Shown in pieces: positions 35,525 to 45,034 of a stretch of 64,000 bases of DNA (its first letter is position 1; each line of letters opens with the position of its first letter). The notes beneath the pieces were generated by a model. The model saw nothing but the letters and a program-made list of their open reading frames with translations, did no database searches and was not told the origin of the DNA. The translations under genes and the position numbers were made by a program. Origin of the DNA: an uncultured Acetatifactor sp. (GTDB lineage: Bacteria; Bacillota; Clostridia; Lachnospirales; Lachnospiraceae); the NCBI GenBank assembly GCA_947630715.1, contig CANRIP010000006.1, forward strand, positions 1-64,000, read 5' to 3'.

Positions 35525-37093
35525 ATGAAAATTTTGAAAAAAATTCTGTTTGGCATGGCGGGACTTGTGATTGCGTTCTGCCTGGGTATTTTAATCTGCG
35601 CGCTGAACCCTTCCCTGACCAATTTCCTTGCGGGGAAGGTAAACGCGGTGGAATCCGAAAAGGAAACGGACGGATCGGAAACCGGCGGGGAGACCAGAGC
35701 CCCCGGGCAGTTGCCCCAGGGTGTGCCCGGCGTGAATGCCGACTGGATTTCGGATCGGGAAAACAGAGGATATCTGGTGCCGGACAGCGCCCCGGAGGAT
35801 GTGCCGGAGGCCGTAAGCGGCAGGACGGGCTATGAGCCTGTAAACGGCGATGTGCAGCAGGTGCTGGACGGGGAAACGGACGGGGTGGATCCCGGGGAAC
35901 TGGGAGAGAATCTGGACTTTGACCCGCTGTATTACCCCTATTACGCCATGCTGGATCAGGACATGCAGACCCTTTACCGCCAGATCTATGCCAACGCGGC
36001 CCAGGCTGCCCCTTCCTTTTCTCCCGCGGTGGACGTGGATCTGGAGCGGCTGAAACGGGTTTTCGAGGCGGTGTACAACGACCACCCGGAGCTGTTCTGG
36101 CTGGAGACGGGATTTTCCTGTAAGTGTCTGGAGGACGGGAGCTGCGTGGAGATTTTGCTGCGCTATAACGAAACCGCCAATGATCTGTCCGGCGCCAAGG
36201 AGATCTTTTTCAGCCAGGCCCAGTCTATTCTCACGGAGGCGGCCCGGCTGGGAAACGATTACGAAAAGGAAAAATATGTGCATGACGCGCTGGCGCAGCG
36301 GATCCGGTATGACGCCTCCGCCGGATTGAATCAAAGCGCATACGGGGGCCTGGTGATTGCCCGGACCGTCTGCGCGGGCTATGCCAGGGCGTTTCAGTAT
36401 CTGCTTCAGCAGTTGGAGATTCCCTGCTATTACTGTACCGGGAACGCAGGGGAGAACCATGCCTGGGACATTGTCCGGATCGGCGGGGAGTATTACAATG
36501 TGGACGTAACCTGGGACGACACGGAAGAAATCGGCTACGACTATTTCAACAAAACGGACGCCGAATTTGCGCCCACCCACGTCAGAACCGGGCTCTCCGT
36601 GTATCTGCCGGCGTGTATGGGAACGGAATTTGCGGGGAATAAGGAGCCTGCGACCGGGGAGGAAACCGGGGAACCGGAGGAAACCCCGGCGGCCAGCGAG
36701 GAGCCCGCGAAACCCCTGACCTGGGAGAGCCGGGGCAAGAGCGATGAGGAAAAGCGCCGGGAGGAAGAGGAGGCTGCGAAGGAGGAACGTCTCCGCAGTC
36801 TGGAAAAGGCCGGCATCACGGAAGAAGATGTGTTAAGCACCATGGAAGCATATTACGCAGACTGCGCGGAGCAGTTGAAAAAGGCGGGAACCGGGGAACA
36901 CACCTTTTCCAATGTGGTTCCCGGTTCCCTGTGGAACACCGTGGAGCAGGCGTACACCGGCGGCGGATACCGGTCCGGCTATGTGGATGGGGTCTTAAAG
37001 GAGCTGGGAGCGGAATCCTTTTACATCCAACTGCAGGTTCAGGATCTGGGCGGAGGGTATTACAGGATCTACCATAACGTGCTTGTGGAATAA
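35525..37093 (+). CDS. Transglutaminase-like domain protein
   Basis: RTVCAGYARAFQYLLQQLEIPCYYCTGNAGENHAWDIVRIGGEYYNVDVTWDDT gives the Cys/His/Asp triad. Confidence 0.87.
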   Translation: MKILKKILFGMAGLVIAFCLGILICALNPSLTNFLAGKVNAVESEKETDGSETGGETRAPGQLPQGVPGVNADWISDRENRGYLVPDSAPEDVPEAVSGRTGYEPVNGDVQQVLDGETDGVDPGELGENLDFDPLYYPYYAMLDQDMQTLYRQIYANAAQAAPSFSPAVDVDLERLKRVFEAVYNDHPELFWLETGFSCKCLEDGSCVEILLRYNETANDLSGAKEIFFSQAQSILTEAARLGNDYEKEKYVHDALAQRIRYDASAGLNQSAYGGLVIARTVCAGYARAFQYLLQQLEIPCYYCTGNAGENHAWDIVRIGGEYYNVDVTWDDTEEIGYDYFNKTDAEFAPTHVRTGLSVYLPACMGTEFAGNKEPATGEETGEPEETPAASEEPAKPLTWESRGKSDEEKRREEEEAAKEERLRSLEKAGITEEDVLSTMEAYYADCAEQLKKAGTGEHTFSNVVPGSLWNTVEQAYTGGGYRSGYVDGVLKELGAESFYIQLQVQDLGGGYYRIYHNVLVE

Positions 37094-37105
37094 GGGCCGG
37101 GACGT

Positions 37106-38026
37106 TCAGCCTTTTTTCCTGCCTGCCGCCGCGAAACGGCGGAAGGTGAGAGGCCATACCGCGCCGGCAAAGAGGACCATCAGGCAGTATCGGACGGCGG
37201 TGGCCGGGTACTCCGGCAGCACCCGCAGCAAGGGCGCCTTGAGGCCTGCCCGGATCGCCGTGATCAGGAGCAGGCCGCCGGCCACCTTCAGGATCTGCGC
37301 CCACCAGACCGCCCTGACTTCAAAATGGATGAACCGCCGGTCCAGCGCCACGGAAAGGATCAGGCCGATCAGACAGCCCAAAAGCGTGGCGGCGTTTTTG
37401 GCGCCGGAACCCAGGTTGGCGGCGTCGATATCCGCGGGGAAGGGATAAAAGGCCACAAACGCGGCATAGGCTAAGGACGCCACAAGGGACAGGGACAGCG
37501 CTCCCCACAGAAGACGGCCGTTGACCGCCGGGCCGGTGATCAGGGGGCGAAACGAAAAGGCCAGGGCGATGGCCAGAAGGAAGGATACGCCCACATCTAA
37601 CGGCGTGTGGCATCCAAGATACATTCGGGAAAAGGGAACCAGAAGGATCAGCGCAATGCAGAGGGCGCGGATCCATTTTTGTTTTGTGAGAAAAAGGATG
37701 CAGCTCATGGTACCCACAATATTCTGGGTGTGGCCGGAGGGAAAGGAATAGCCCGTTGCTCCCGCCCGGGCGCTTTCCACTACGCTGAAACCGGGATCCA
37801 GCACCCAGGGACGGGGAATCCGGAACCAGAGTTTCAGGAACTGGTTGCAGACGGTTCCCAGAAATCCCACCAAAAGGATATAATAGCCCCCTCTTTTGCT
37901 GACGCACCAGAATACGGTGACGGCCAGGATCATAAAGAAAATCTCGTCCCCACAGTAGGTGATGCAGGACAGGAGAAAGGTCAGGACCGGGGTGCGGATG
38001 CTTTCCAGTAATCTTAAGAATTCCAT
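37106..38026 (-). CDS. PAP2-family membrane phosphatase
   Basis: GYSFPSGHTQNIVG and SRMYLGCHTPLDV; start at MEFLRLLESIRTP. Confidence 0.85.
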   Translation of the reverse strand: MEFLRLLESIRTPVLTFLLSCITYCGDEIFFMILAVTVFWCVSKRGGYYILLVGFLGTVCNQFLKLWFRIPRPWVLDPGFSVVESARAGATGYSFPSGHTQNIVGTMSCILFLTKQKWIRALCIALILLVPFSRMYLGCHTPLDVGVSFLLAIALAFSFRPLITGPAVNGRLLWGALSLSLVASLAYAAFVAFYPFPADIDAANLGSGAKNAATLLGCLIGLILSVALDRRFIHFEVRAVWWAQILKVAGGLLLITAIRAGLKAPLLRVLPEYPATAVRYCLMVLFAGAVWPLTFRRFAAAGRKKG

Positions 38027-38193
38027 ACATGTCTCCTTTCTTGGTTGTTTCTCTATTTTATCATAACTTTTCCCTTTGGAAAACAAAAACAAAAAGTTCT
38101 TTCATCCGGCTGCGTCCTTTCATCCGGCTATGGGGAAAGTAACAGGAATATCCGGCGCATGTCCACATATATTGGAAAGAAAGGATAGCACAG

Positions 38194-39171
38194 ATGGGAG
38201 GCGCGGGAGTGGAAAATACGTTGCTGCAAATCTTTCCCGAAAAGCAGAGGGATTTTTGGAGGCGGGCCGTGTCCTGCCAGAACCGGATCCAGGAGATCCG
38301 GCTGCGGGCCGGGCGGCCTATCGTGATCTACCGGGAAGGCCGGGAAAGTTATCTGGACGCCCAGGGGCAGTTTACGGAGCAGCTTTGCCGGGCCGCGGAA
38401 ATCACCGGGGGAGAGCTGGAAACCTTGCTCCAGCATATCTGCCATTATTCCCTTTACGCCTATGAGGACGAGCTGAAACAGGGGTTTATCACCGTGAGGG
38501 GCGGGCACCGGGTAGGGGTGGCGGGACAAGCCGTTCTGGAAAGCGACGGCAGAGTGCGCACCATCAAAAATATTTCCTTCCTGAATATCAGGATTTCCCA
38601 TGAGGTGAAGGGGGCGGCGGACGCCGTGATGCCCCGGATGTACGGGCCGGGAGGGGCGTTAAAAAGCGCGCTGATCCTGTCGCCGCCGGGCTGCGGGAAG
38701 ACCACACTTCTGCGGGATCTGATCCGCCAGATCTCCGACGGGAACTCCTACGGCAAGGGTCTTACCGTGGGGGTGGTGGATGAAAGATCGGAGATTGCCG
38801 GATCCTACTGCGGCGTCCCGCAGAATGACCTGGGCCTGCGAACGGATGTGCTGGACGGATGTCCCAAGTCCCAGGGGATGTTTCTGCTCTTGCGCTCCAT
38901 GTCTCCCAGGGTCATTGCCATCGACGAGCTGGGGTGCAGGGAGGAGCTGGATCAACTGAGACAGGCGGCCGCCTGCGGCTGTCGGATCCTGGCCACGGCC
39001 CATGGGGAAACCCTGGGGGATCTGGCCCGGAGATTCGGCGGGGACGCCGGGAAATGGCAGGATCTGTTTGAACTGATCATATTTCTGAGAAAGGAAAACG
39101 GCGGATGCGTGGTGACGCGGATGGAGGAGGCGGGAGCGTCCGTCCGGTGGGGGAGCGGGGAAGATGCTTAA
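38194..39171 (+). CDS. spoIIIAA: Stage III sporulation protein AA
   Basis: AAA-like ATPase (LSPPGCGKTTLLRDLIRQIS; VVDERSEIAG) at the head of the spoIIIA operon. Confidence 0.95.
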   Translation: MGGAGVENTLLQIFPEKQRDFWRRAVSCQNRIQEIRLRAGRPIVIYREGRESYLDAQGQFTEQLCRAAEITGGELETLLQHICHYSLYAYEDELKQGFITVRGGHRVGVAGQAVLESDGRVRTIKNISFLNIRISHEVKGAADAVMPRMYGPGGALKSALILSPPGCGKTTLLRDLIRQISDGNSYGKGLTVGVVDERSEIAGSYCGVPQNDLGLRTDVLDGCPKSQGMFLLLRSMSPRVIAIDELGCREELDQLRQAAACGCRILATAHGETLGDLARRFGGDAGKWQDLFELIIFLRKENGGCVVTRMEEAGASVRWGSGEDA

Positions 39172-39682
39172 GGGAATTGCGGCTGTGTTTGTCATGACGG
39201 GGTGCCTGGGCCTGGGGGTGTGGCACCGGCAGCAGCTTTCGGGCCGGATCCGGGCCCTCGGCAGGCTGCAGGGCATTCTGGAGCTTTTGGCCAGCCAGGT
39301 GCGTTACGGAAAGGAAACGCTGCCGGAGTGCTGCCGGCATCTTTCCCCGCGGCTGAAACCGCCCTTCGACAGCGCTTTCCTGGAGGTGGCGGATCAGATG
39401 GAGCAAAATACGGGAGCGTCCTTCGCGGAAGTTTTTGCGGAACAAATGCGGGATCCGCTGCTGGAAATGCCTTTGACGGAGGAAGACCGGGAAACGTTTC
39501 TGCGGTTTGCCTCCCGGACAGGATACGCGGACGGGCAGATGCAACTGCGGATCCTGGAGCAAAGCGGCCGGTGGATGGAGGAAACCGCCGGGCGGCTGAA
39601 ACAGGAAAACGGGGAAAAAAGCCGGATGGCGCTGGGGCTGGGTATCCTGGGCGGCCTGCTTTTGATACTGACGCTCTGGTAA
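39164..39682 (+). CDS. spoIIIAB: Stage III sporulation protein AB
   Basis: Position and size; LQGILELLASQVRYGKETLPECC. Confidence 0.92.
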   Translation: MLKGIAAVFVMTGCLGLGVWHRQQLSGRIRALGRLQGILELLASQVRYGKETLPECCRHLSPRLKPPFDSAFLEVADQMEQNTGASFAEVFAEQMRDPLLEMPLTEEDRETFLRFASRTGYADGQMQLRILEQSGRWMEETAGRLKQENGEKSRMALGLGILGGLLLILTLW

Positions 39683-39722
39683 GGGAACTGTATGGAAAAA
39701 AGCGGAAAGGCGTGGGAAGGCG

Positions 39723-39917
39723 ATGGGAATCAGTCTGATCTTCAGAATAGCGGCGGTGGGAATACTGGTAACGATACTCAGTCAGGTGCTGAAACACAGC
39801 GGGCGGGAGGAACACGCCTTTTTGATCAGCCTGGCGGGATTGATCCTGGTGCTGACATGGATCGTACCCTATATTTACGAGTTGTTTCAGACGATCCAGA
39901 CTCTGTTTTCTCTGTGA
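39723..39917 (+). CDS. spoIIIAC: Stage III sporulation protein AC
   Basis: 64-aa, two-TM protein: ILVTILSQVLKHSGREEHAFLISLAGLILVL. Confidence 0.95.
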   Translation: MGISLIFRIAAVGILVTILSQVLKHSGREEHAFLISLAGLILVLTWIVPYIYELFQTIQTLFSL

Positions 39918-39997
39918 GGGCGTCCGGGATGTGCGCTGCCGGACAAAGTCCCTTGGAAGGGAGGGCCGCCTGGCCGGCGGCAGAAGGCGAGGGAAAC

Positions 39998-40384
39998 GTG
40001 GGGGAGCTGATCAAAGTGGCGTTTCTGGGGATCGCCGGCGTGTTGCTGGCGGTGCAGTTTAAGAGCCAGAAACCGGAATACGGGGTTTATATCGGCCTGG
40101 GCTTAAGCCTGGTGATTTTTTCCTATGTGGTCCGCCAGGTGGAGGCGGCGCTGGGGCAGTTGGAAAGGATCAAAGGGTATCTGGACGGGGCGGAAAGTTA
40201 TCTGTCCGTCCTGCTGCGGGTGATCGGCATCACTTATATCTGCGAATTTGGGGCGGGAATCTGTAAGGACGCAGGGTATCAGTCGGTGGCGTCCCAGATC
40301 GAGATCCTGGGAAAGCTGGCCGTCATGTTTGCGGGGCTGCCGGTGCTGTTTGCGGTGATCGAGCAGATTCAGAGTTTTCTGTAA
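39998..40384 (+). CDS. spoIIIAD: Stage III sporulation protein AD (GTG start)
   Basis: GELIKVAFLGIAGVLLAVQFKSQKPEYGVYIGLGLSLVIF; start trimmed from ORF 39692. Confidence 0.92.
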   Translation: MGELIKVAFLGIAGVLLAVQFKSQKPEYGVYIGLGLSLVIFSYVVRQVEAALGQLERIKGYLDGAESYLSVLLRVIGITYICEFGAGICKDAGYQSVASQIEILGKLAVMFAGLPVLFAVIEQIQSFL

Positions 40385-40392
40385 GGGGGCCT

Positions 40393-41460
40393 GTGGGTAT
40401 GACGGATATGGATGTGTTATGGCAGGATTACGGGCTGGACAGGCTGGAGGAAGGAATGCGTCAGTTATTTCCTCAAAGCAGGCTGTCCATGGAGCATCTG
40501 ATTGCCAAACTGATGCAGGGGGATATAGCCGGGGCGGCCAGGGGGCTGTTTGAGGGAGTGGCGGGGGATCTGACGGGCCAGGCCATGGGAATGAAGAACG
40601 TGTTTATCTGGCTGCTGGTGCTGGGGATCGTTTCCTCCCTCATGACCCATTTTGCGGAGATTTTCGACCGGCATCAGGCGGCGGACGTGGGCTTTTACTT
40701 TATGTATCTTTTGTTTACCGTCATTTTGCTGAAATGTTTTTTTCTGGCGGCGGAAACCACCTGCGGGGCGCTGAACAAGGCGGTCGGGTTTATCCGGCTG
40801 ATGATTCCGGCGTATCTGATCAGCGTGGGGCTGGCGGCGGGGAGCGCCACGGCGGCGGCTTCCACGGAACTGATGCTTCTGGTGATCTACGGCATCCAGA
40901 ATCTGCTGTTGAACCTGCTTGTCCCCCTGATCTACGGCATGTGCATGCTTTCGGTGATCAACGGCGTCTGGGCGGAGGAAAAACTCACGCTGTTAATTGA
41001 TTTTCTGGAAAAGGGGGTGGGCTGGGCCCTGAAGGCGGCTCTGGGAGCGGTGACCGGCTTAAGCGTTTTTCAGGCGTTAATTACGCCCATGGTGGATTCG
41101 GTGAAAAACTCTGCCCTTCAGAAATTCGTATCGGCCATCCCCGGGATCGGGAACACGGCGGACGGGGTGGTGGAACTGGTGCTGGGTTCCGCCAGGATGA
41201 TCAAAAACAGCATTGGCGCGGCGCTGCTTTTGCTGTTTCTGGTCATGTGCGCGGTTCCCCTTGTAAAGATCGGGGTGATCGCGGTGATGTTGAAATGCGC
41301 CGCGGCGTTTATGGGGATTGTCAGCGACAGGCGGATCACTGCCTGCGCAAACCGCACGGGGGACGCGGGGCTTTTGCTGTTCCGCACCCTGGGGACGGGG
41401 ATGCTGCTGTTTTTGATTGCCATGGCGGCGGCAGTGGCCTCGGGCGGCGTCGCAACGTAA
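40393..41460 (+). CDS. spoIIIAE: Stage III sporulation protein AE
   Basis: Polytopic, in operon order; GVAGDLTGQAMGMKNVFIWLLVLGIVSSLM. GTG start at 40393. Confidence 0.94.
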   Translation: MGMTDMDVLWQDYGLDRLEEGMRQLFPQSRLSMEHLIAKLMQGDIAGAARGLFEGVAGDLTGQAMGMKNVFIWLLVLGIVSSLMTHFAEIFDRHQAADVGFYFMYLLFTVILLKCFFLAAETTCGALNKAVGFIRLMIPAYLISVGLAAGSATAAASTELMLLVIYGIQNLLLNLLVPLIYGMCMLSVINGVWAEEKLTLLIDFLEKGVGWALKAALGAVTGLSVFQALITPMVDSVKNSALQKFVSAIPGIGNTADGVVELVLGSARMIKNSIGAALLLLFLVMCAVPLVKIGVIAVMLKCAAAFMGIVSDRRITACANRTGDAGLLLFRTLGTGMLLFLIAMAAAVASGGVAT

Positions 41461-41480
41461 CGGAAACGGGGGGAAACGGC

Positions 41481-42056
41481 ATGGGAAACATGGGGGAGGC
41501 GCTGTTCCACGCCATCTGCCGCACGGGCATTTTCATGATCTGCGCCCAGACGGTGGTGCATTTCAGACCGCAGGAATCCTATGAAAAATATTTGAAACTG
41601 CTGGTCAGCGTGATGGTCCTGGTGCAGTTGTTCCTGCCGATCGGAAGCTTTTTCGCGGGCGTCAACAGCCGGGAGGCGTATGAACAACTGGATCAATTTC
41701 GGGAAAGTCTGGAGCGGGAAATGGAGGAGGCGGGGCGGATCGGGGATGAGAGGGAGGCCCTGCTGGAGCGGATGACCCTTGAGGAAGTGCGCCGTCTTTG
41801 GCAGGAGCAGAAGGAGGCGGAGGAAGCACGGGAGAAGGAGGAACAGACGGAGGAAGAACGGGCGGAGGAAACACAGGGGGCCTCCCTCCCGGAAGAAACT
41901 CAGACGCAAGAAGGACTCACTAGGGAAGAAACGAGGGAGGAAGAACCGGAACCCTCCCCCGGAGAGATCCAGGTGGAACTGGAGGAAATGGAACCCATTG
42001 TGGTGGAGGTGGGCCCCATCGACGCACTCCCCGCGGACAGCGGGGAGAAACGGTGA
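41481..42056 (+). CDS. spoIIIAF: Stage III sporulation protein AF
   Basis: MGNMGEALFHAICRTGIFMICAQTVVHFRPQESYEKYLKLLVSVMVLVQL. Confidence 0.88.
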   Translation: MGNMGEALFHAICRTGIFMICAQTVVHFRPQESYEKYLKLLVSVMVLVQLFLPIGSFFAGVNSREAYEQLDQFRESLEREMEEAGRIGDEREALLERMTLEEVRRLWQEQKEAEEAREKEEQTEEERAEETQGASLPEETQTQEGLTREETREEEPEPSPGEIQVELEEMEPIVVEVGPIDALPADSGEKR

Positions 42057-42130
42057 AGATCGGGCAGAACAGGCAGAACGGAAAAAGGGCAAAAACGGTG
42101 AAAAAGAGCGAGAAACGATGAGAAACAGCG

Positions 42131-42219
42131 AAAAACAAAGAAGAACAAAGAAGAACAAAGAAGAACAAAGAAGAACAAAGAAGAACAAAGAAGAACAAAG
42201 AAGAACAAAGAAGAACAAC
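42131..42219. repeat. 10-bp tandem repeat (AAGAACAAAG), 7 perfect copies plus partial ones, between spoIIIAF and spoIIIAG
   Basis: Perfect copies 42141-42210; variant copy AAAAACAAAG at 42131; partial copy to 42219. Confidence 0.95.
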
Positions 42220-42258
42220 ACAACAAGAAAACTCTGGGTAAGGAGGCGGTGGAAATCC

Positions 42259-42918
42259 ATGAAAAAAGACTGGTTCGGGAAAAGGGACTGGCGCAAATGG
42301 CTGGAGGATCGGGGGGTAAAGAAATGGTTCCGCCGGGATAACCTGGTGATTCTGGTGCTGGCGGGGGTGTTTCTGTTCCTCATTGCCTGGCCCCAGGGCC
42401 GGGAACAGGACGAGAAGGAGGAAACGGAGAGCGCCCGGTCTGCCCTGCCGGAGCTGTTCCGGGAGGAAACGGAGAACGGGGACGGGGCGGCATCGGCACA
42501 ACAGGAGGGGTTCCTGGACGATGCGGCCTACGCGGCCTCCCTGGAGGAAGAACTGACGGAGATCCTGTCCCGGGTATCGGGAGTGGGGAACGTCCGGGTG
42601 ATGATTACGTTAAGCTCCTCCAGCGAGCTGGTGGTGGAGCGGGAGCGCCCGGTAACCCGTTCCGACACGGAGGAGACGGATCAAAAGGGCGGCAGCCGGA
42701 AGGTGACGCAGACGGAGACGGGGGACGCGGTGATTTACCGCTCGGAAGGGACGGACAGCGTTCCTTATGTGATTAAAACCCTGCCTCCCAGAGTGGGGGG
42801 CGTGTTGGTGGTGGCGGAGGGCGCCGGAGACATTACGGTCCATAAAACGGTGACGGCCATTGTGCAGGCGCTGTTCGACGTGGAGCCCCACAAGATTTCC
42901 GTGGTGCGGATGAAGTGA
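42259..42918 (+). CDS. spoIIIAG: Stage III sporulation protein AG
   Basis: MKKDWFGKRDWRKWLEDRGVKKWFRRDNLVILVLAGVFLFLIAWP; ILSRVSGVGNVRVMITL. Confidence 0.93.
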   Translation: MKKDWFGKRDWRKWLEDRGVKKWFRRDNLVILVLAGVFLFLIAWPQGREQDEKEETESARSALPELFREETENGDGAASAQQEGFLDDAAYAASLEEELTEILSRVSGVGNVRVMITLSSSSELVVERERPVTRSDTEETDQKGGSRKVTQTETGDAVIYRSEGTDSVPYVIKTLPPRVGGVLVVAEGAGDITVHKTVTAIVQALFDVEPHKISVVRMK

Positions 42919-43007
42919 GAAACCGCCTTATGAGCAACCTGTGCGCATATCCGAATCAGACAGCTCATACAATGAATTAGGAAAAACGTAAAAGAGGGGA
43001 CAAATAA

Positions 43008-43763
43008 GTGAAAAACCTGATTAAAAAGAACCAACTGATGATAACGGCCCTTGCGATCATGATTGCGATCGCCGGGTATCTGCAATTTGCAGGGAATACG
43101 GCGGAAGAAGACTACCTGACGGTCAATGACAGTCTGGACTATACCTACGATGCCAGCCAGGCGGGTTCCGGAGACATTATTACCCAGGCCGATACTGCCG
43201 GGGTTTTAGATCTGACCGACGGAGATCTGGCAAACGCCGGCCTTTCGGATATTGAAAGCCTTGATTCGGAGCTGGAGGGAGAACAGGTGGATGATTACCT
43301 GGATTCCGCCCAGGGGATGATCGAGGTGGAGTCGGACGAGACGGACGCGCTGGGAACGCCCCAGGAGGGAGAAATTCCCGGGGAAGCAGTTTTTACCGCC
43401 TCCGGGGACGTATCGGTGGTACTGACGGAGGCAAAGCTTTTGAGGGAGCAGACCCGCGCCAACAACCGGGACAGACTGCTGGAGATTATCAACAGCGCGG
43501 AGTTAAGCGATGAGTCCAAGCAGGACGCGGTGAACAGTCTGATCCGCATGACGGAGATCGCGGAGAAGGAGGCGGCCGCGGAGATTCTTCTGGAGGCCAA
43601 AGGGTTTTCCGATGTGGTGGTCAGCATCAACGGCGACCAGGCGGACGTGGTGGTAAACGCCCAGCAGTTGGATGAGGCGATGCGGGCGCAGATCGAGGAC
43701 ATCGTCAAAAGAAAAACCGATATCGCGGCGGAAAACATTATCATCAGCACGGTGGTCCGGTAG
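43008..43763 (+). CDS. spoIIIAH: Stage III sporulation protein AH (SpoIIQ-interacting family)
   Basis: MKNLIKKNQLMITALAIMIAIAGYLQF; LLEAKGFSDVVVSINGDQADVVV. Confidence 0.95.
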   Translation: MKNLIKKNQLMITALAIMIAIAGYLQFAGNTAEEDYLTVNDSLDYTYDASQAGSGDIITQADTAGVLDLTDGDLANAGLSDIESLDSELEGEQVDDYLDSAQGMIEVESDETDALGTPQEGEIPGEAVFTASGDVSVVLTEAKLLREQTRANNRDRLLEIINSAELSDESKQDAVNSLIRMTEIAEKEAAAEILLEAKGFSDVVVSINGDQADVVVNAQQLDEAMRAQIEDIVKRKTDIAAENIIISTVVR

Positions 43764-43864
43764 TTTTTGAATCCAGTCCGCAATTTTCAGTAGGAATCCG
43801 GCGGGTTTTGTGGTACACTTTACATAGCGGTTTGAAAGAACGGTTGAAAGGATAAAAAAGATCG

Positions 43865-45034
43865 ATGAAACGAGTATTTCTGATTGTACTGGACAGTTTT
43901 GGCATCGGCGGGATGGAGGACGCGGCTTCTTACGGTGACGAGAACGTAAACACCCTGAGAAGCGTGTCCTCAAGCCCGTATTTTCATCTGCCGAACCTGA
44001 AAAAACTGGGCCTGTTCCAGATTGAGGGCGTGGAAACGGGAGAGAAGGACGGCGAGCCTCTGGCGGTGAGAGCGCGGATGCGGGAGGCGTCCCGGGGAAA
44101 GGATACGACCGTGGGCCACTGGGAGATCGCCGGTATCTGTTCTCCCAATCCTCTGCCTACTTATCCGGAGGGGTTCCCGGAGGAGGTGCTTGCCCCTTTC
44201 CGGGAGAGAACGGGCAGGGGGACGCTTTGCAACCGCCCCTATTCCGGCACGGATGTGATCCGGGATTACGGGGACAGGCATAGGGAGACGGGGGATTTGA
44301 TTGTCTATACCTCCGCGGACAGCGTGTTCCAGATCGCGGCTCATGAGGACGTGGTTCCCCTGGAGACGCTTTACCAGGACTGCCGTATCGCCAGGGAGAT
44401 TCTTCAGGGCAAGCACGGCGTGGGGCGGGTGATCGCCAGACCCTTTACCGGCCCTTACGGCGGCCCCTACGTCAGAACGGCCCACCGCCACGACTTTTCG
44501 CTGCTCCCGTCCAAACCCACCATGCTGGATCAACTGAAGGACGGGGGGAAGGACGTGATTGCTGTGGGAAAGATCCGGGATATTTTTGCGGGCAGGGGCA
44601 TCACGGAAGCGGTGGCCACCGCCGGCAACCGGGAGGGAATGATGCAGACCCTTGCTTACCTGAACCGGGATTTTGAGGGGCTTTGCTTTGTGAACCTGGT
44701 GGATTTTGATATGCTTTACGGACACAGAAGGGATGTGGACGGCTACGCAAAGGCGCTGGCCGAATTTGACGAATTTCTGCCGGAGATCATGGGGGCCATG
44801 AGAGAGGACGATCTTTTGATGCTGACGGCGGATCACGGCTGCGATCCCGCCTATGCCGCCACAACGGATCATACCCGGGAATACACGCCGTTTTTGATGT
44901 ACGGCAGGAAAATCAGGCCCAAGGATCTGGGAACGCGGAAAACCTTTGCGGACATCGGGGCGACTGTGTTACAATATTTTGGTATAACGCCCGACTTTAT
45001 CGGGGAAGGTATGCTGGAGGAACAGAACGCATGA
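43865..45034 (+). CDS. deoB: Phosphopentomutase
   Basis: MKRVFLIVLDSFGIGGMEDAASYGDE; TTVGHWEIAG; LTADHGCDP. Confidence 0.96.
   Translation: MKRVFLIVLDSFGIGGMEDAASYGDENVNTLRSVSSSPYFHLPNLKKLGLFQIEGVETGEKDGEPLAVRARMREASRGKDTTVGHWEIAGICSPNPLPTYPEGFPEEVLAPFRERTGRGTLCNRPYSGTDVIRDYGDRHRETGDLIVYTSADSVFQIAAHEDVVPLETLYQDCRIAREILQGKHGVGRVIARPFTGPYGGPYVRTAHRHDFSLLPSKPTMLDQLKDGGKDVIAVGKIRDIFAGRGITEAVATAGNREGMMQTLAYLNRDFEGLCFVNLVDFDMLYGHRRDVDGYAKALAEFDEFLPEIMGAMREDDLLMLTADHGCDPAYAATTDHTREYTPFLMYGRKIRPKDLGTRKTFADIGATVLQYFGITPDFIGEGMLEEQNA

Noticed and set aside
41779-42258. N-terminal extension of SpoIIIAG encoded by the repeats
   Set aside because: Overlaps spoIIIAF out of frame; a normal SpoIIIAG start exists at 42259. 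Kept only as a caveat in the VNTR finding.
41118-42383. Minus-strand 421-aa ORF across spoIIIAE-AG
   Set aside because: Contains the repeat-derived LFFFVLLCSS string; artefact of the 10-bp repeat and antisense coding.
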